From NCBI GenBank assembly GCA_946481355.1, contig CAMLNH010000127.1:1-7640 (forward strand): a stretch of 7,640 bases of DNA, read 5' to 3'. The position numbers and the translations under genes were made by a program. Shown here piece by piece: positions 5,131-7,640 of the stretch. This DNA comes from an uncultured Curvibacter sp. GTDB lineage: Bacteria > Pseudomonadota > Gammaproteobacteria > Burkholderiales > Burkholderiaceae. The notes beneath the pieces were generated by a model that worked only from the letters and a program-made list of their open reading frames with translations, was not told where the DNA came from and made no database searches. Every line of letters begins with the position of its first letter. Within the stretch, counting starts at the first letter, position 1.

Positions 5131-7521
5131 TTAACGAAGACGTAGTGCGTTTCCGATCACCGACACCGAACTCAGACTCATCGCCAGAGCAGCGATCAGC
5201 GGCGAAAGCAGCCATCCGGTCAACGGGAACAGCACGCCCGCAGCTACGGGAATGCCCAAGGCGTTGTAGATGAATGCAAACACGAGGTTCTGCTTCATGT
5301 TGCTGACGGTTGATTCGGACAAGGCGCGAGCGATCGCAATGCCTCGCAGGTCACCCTTGACCAGCGTGAGCTGGGCGCTGTTCATGGCGACATCAGTGCC
5401 CGTGCCCATGGCGATGCCAACATCGGCCTTGGCCAGAGCCGGAGCGTCGTTGATCCCGTCACCCGCCATGGCCACGATGCGTCCTTCCCGCTGCAGCTTC
5501 TCAACCAGTAGCAGTTTGTCGGCGGGCTTGACCTCTCCGTGCACCTCATCAATGCCCAGTCGAGCGCCGACGGACCTGGCCGTGGTCAAGCCGTCCCCCG
5601 TGGCCATGATGATGCGTAAGCCCGCTGCCTTGAGTGTCTCCAGGGCCTCGGGGGTGCTGGGCTTGATCGGGTCGGAGACCGCCAGCAGGCCGGCCAATTG
5701 GCCTTCAACGGCCAGATACATCACGCTCGCGCCTTCTGTGCGCAAGGCCTCAGCCCGCGCAGTCAGGGGCGTGGTAGAGACCTGCATTTGCTCCATCAGC
5801 GCCGTATTGCCCAGGGCGAGCTTGCGCCCTGCCACCATGCCCCGTACGCCGATCCCGGAGCTGGACTCAAACTGATCCGGCTTGTCCAGAACCAGCTGAC
5901 GTGCCCGCGCAGCCTGAACGATCGCGTCCGCCAGGGGGTGCTCGCTGCCCTGGTCCAGACTGGCGGCCAGACGCAAGACTTCGTCCTCGGTATATCCCTG
6001 GGTAGCGACCGCACGATTGAAGGCCGGGCGTCCTTCAGTCAAGGTGCCGGTCTTGTCGATGATCAGCGTATCCACCTTACGCAGATGCTCAATGGCAGCC
6101 GCATCACGGAACAGGATGCCTTTGTTCGCACCCCGCCCAGTCGCCACCATGATGGACATGGGCGTGGCCAGCCCCAGGGCACAAGGGCAGGCGATGATGA
6201 GTACAGCCACGGCATTGATCAGGCCATACACCCAGCGCGGCTCGGGCCCCCACAGGCCCCAAACCAGCAGCGTCAACAAGGCAACGAACACCACCACCAC
6301 GACAAAATATCCTGCGACGATATCAGCCATGCGCTGCATGGGTGCCTTGGAGCGCTGGGCCTGGGCCACCATCTGGACGATCTGCGCCAGCATGGTTGCG
6401 GCCCCGACCCGCTCGGATCTCATCACGAGTGCGCCACTGGTATTCAGTGTCGCTCCAATGATCTTGTCTCCTATGCGCTTGGTCACGGGCAAGGGCTCCC
6501 CAGTGAGCATGGATTCATCCACGGCGCTGCTGCCCTCGGTCACCACCCCATCGACGGGCACTTTCTCCCCGGGACGCACCCGTAGCAGATCGCCCACATG
6601 CACATGCGTGATCGGCACATCCTCTTCTGCTCCATCCTCTCGGATGCGGCGCGCTGTCTTCGGGGCCAGTCCGAGCAGGGATTTGATTGCAGCTGAGGTT
6701 TGCGACCTGGCCTTGAGCTCCAGGACCTGACCCAACAGCGTCAGGGAAATGATGACCACTGCGGCTTCGTAATAGACAGCAATGCGCCCCATCGACAGGA
6801 AGGAGTCAGGGAATACGCTAGGGGTAACCGTGGCTACCACGCTGTAGACAAAGGCCGCCCCTGTTCCAAGCCCGATCAGCGTCCACATATTGGGGCTGCG
6901 GTGCACAACAGACTGCCAGCCTCTTTCGAAAAATGGCCAGCCTGCCCACAGGATGACAGGCATAGACAAAATCAGTTCGATCCATGTCTGTGTACGTGTC
7001 TCGAACCAATGGAATTGGTGGCCGAACATGGCCAACACCGTGACGATGACGGTCAGCGGCAGGGTCCACCAGAAGCGACGCTGGAAGTCGCGCAGCTCCG
7101 GGTTTTCCTCTTCTTCAAGCTCCGGGATCAGGGGCTCCAGCGTCATGCCGCACTTGGGGCAGTTGCCAGGCAGACTTTGTCTGATCTCAGGATGCATTGG
7201 GCAGGTGTAGATGGCTCCCGACGGGGGTGTCATCGCATCGGCTGTGATGCTTGGGGGGGCAGATGGCGCCGTGCGCTGCGGATCTTGGGGAAGATGAACC
7301 GAGCCGCTCTTGTGCTGGGCTGGACGATCGATGTACCGAGCTGGATCAGCAATGAACTTGGACTTGCAGTTCACACTGCAAAAGTAGTACAGGCGCCCTG
7401 CGTGCTCACTATGGTGCTCAGATCGCTGGCTCACCTTCATGCCGCAGACCGGGTCATGGAGATCGCCCTTGGACTCAGTATCGTCTGCGTGATGATCGTG
7501 GACGTGGTGTTCGTGCGCCAT
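5131..7521 (-). CDS. copA: P1B-type copper-exporting ATPase with YHS and HMBD N-terminal domains
   Basis: The enzyme uses ATP to export Cu(I), perhaps Ag(I), from cytoplasm to periplasm. It has 796 residues from the ATG at 7521, chosen because GGGAG lies about eight bases upstream; an ATG five codons earlier has a poor site. The N-terminus is His-rich (HEHHVHDHH). A YHS domain follows at about 22-65 ([16 protein letters not shown]), then an HMBD at 105-130 ([21 protein letters not shown]). There is no CxxC-type HMA domain. The catalytic parts are complete: TGE 340-342, the membrane CPC ion site 445-447, the phosphorylated Asp in DKTGT 489-493, HP 528-529, GDGIND 687-692, and YN plus MSLSS (781-785) in the last helices, the Cu(I) signature. 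The architecture resembles SilP and, as I recall, CopF of Cupriavidus, so copF would also be a fair name. It ends 235 bases before the Met-rich gene. Confidence 0.96.
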   Translation of the reverse strand: MAHEHHVHDHHADDTESKGDLHDPVCGMKVSQRSEHHSEHAGRLYYFCSVNCKSKFIADPARYIDRPAQHKSGSVHLPQDPQRTAPSAPPSITADAMTPPSGAIYTCPMHPEIRQSLPGNCPKCGMTLEPLIPELEEEENPELRDFQRRFWWTLPLTVIVTVLAMFGHQFHWFETRTQTWIELILSMPVILWAGWPFFERGWQSVVHRSPNMWTLIGLGTGAAFVYSVVATVTPSVFPDSFLSMGRIAVYYEAAVVIISLTLLGQVLELKARSQTSAAIKSLLGLAPKTARRIREDGAEEDVPITHVHVGDLLRVRPGEKVPVDGVVTEGSSAVDESMLTGEPLPVTKRIGDKIIGATLNTSGALVMRSERVGAATMLAQIVQMVAQAQRSKAPMQRMADIVAGYFVVVVVFVALLTLLVWGLWGPEPRWVYGLINAVAVLIIACPCALGLATPMSIMVATGRGANKGILFRDAAAIEHLRKVDTLIIDKTGTLTEGRPAFNRAVATQGYTEDEVLRLAASLDQGSEHPLADAIVQAARARQLVLDKPDQFESSSGIGVRGMVAGRKLALGNTALMEQMQVSTTPLTARAEALRTEGASVMYLAVEGQLAGLLAVSDPIKPSTPEALETLKAAGLRIIMATGDGLTTARSVGARLGIDEVHGEVKPADKLLLVEKLQREGRIVAMAGDGINDAPALAKADVGIAMGTGTDVAMNSAQLTLVKGDLRGIAIARALSESTVSNMKQNLVFAFIYNALGIPVAAGVLFPLTGWLLSPLIAALAMSLSSVSVIGNALRLR

Positions 7522-7548
7522 GACTCGTTCTCCCATCTGTTTGATATT

Positions 7549-7640
7549 TCAGCACAAACAGCCTCCGCCCGCAGTCTGCTGACGGAGTGTGTAGATCTGC
7601 TTCAGATTGCGCCGCTGTTTCCGCGATTTTGTTGCCTCGA
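7549..7640 (-). CDS. Possible 3' end of an upstream gene (30 codons in window)
   Basis: On the minus strand one frame is open from the window edge to a TGA at 7551-7549, 27 bases before the ATPase start, a spacing that would suit an operon. The encoded tail is rich in Arg/Lys/Gln (KSRKQRRNLKQIYTLRQQ) and ends in GGGCLC, a Cys-containing tail that could bind metal. I do not recognise the family. A second frame is also open across this stretch and the promoter region of the ATPase could lie here instead, so the call is weak. Confidence 0.3.
   Translation of the reverse strand, partial: EATKSRKQRRNLKQIYTLRQQTAGGGCLC

Noticed and set aside
5698..6585. Plus-strand open frame (295 codons)
   Set aside because: It is antisense to the conserved ATPase core. 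Its His/Gln-rich product resembles no family I know.
1..7640. Insertion sequences, CRISPR, tRNA or rRNA genes
   Set aside because: No transposase motifs, regularly spaced repeats or tRNA/rRNA signatures were seen on either strand.

Overview
The window looks like part of a copper (possibly copper/silver) resistance island from a Gram-negative bacterium, most likely a betaproteobacterium of the Burkholderiales. The evidence is moderately high GC, a CopK-family protein (a family best known from Cupriavidus), and a typical mix of Cus-type efflux parts with small metal-binding periplasmic proteins. The genus cannot be fixed from the sequence. All recognised genes lie on the minus strand, so the region reads from right to left. 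I see no convincing gene on the plus strand.

Layout in transcription order. At 7640-7549 there is an open stretch that may be the 3' end of an upstream gene. A P1B-type copper-exporting ATPase with YHS and heavy-metal-binding (HMBD) N-terminal domains fills 7521-5131. A 235-base spacer holds a repeated motif resembling a copper response-regulator (CopR/CusR-type) site. Then come a methionine-rich secreted protein (4895-4350), a SHOCT-domain membrane protein (4333-4061) and a His-rich two-helix DUF2933-type membrane protein (4064-3819). These three are tightly packed or overlapping. A 308-base gap with a palindrome and a hairpin precedes a CopK-like periplasmic protein (3510-3214). A 118-base spacer with a REP-like repeat and a good sigma70-like promoter follows, then a small Cys/His/Met-containing secreted protein (3095-2688). 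Last are the outer-membrane channel CusC (2610-1303) and the adaptor CusB (1306 to beyond base 1). The inner-membrane pump cusA would be expected past the left edge.

How the parts may work together (inference from families): the ATPase moves Cu(I) from cytoplasm to periplasm. The Met-rich, CopK-like and Cys/His proteins would bind or buffer copper there. The CusB-CusC parts, with an RND pump outside the window, would expel it across the outer membrane. No regulator gene (CopRS, CusRS or CueR) is in the window.

The most notable points are a CopK homologue that has apparently lost all four methionines of the family's Cu(I) site while keeping the fold motifs and the C-terminal histidine, two chemically different versions of the same HMBD domain (Cys-type in the ATPase, Met-type in CusB), several uncharacterised small metal-related proteins, and unassigned palindromes and repeats in the spacers.
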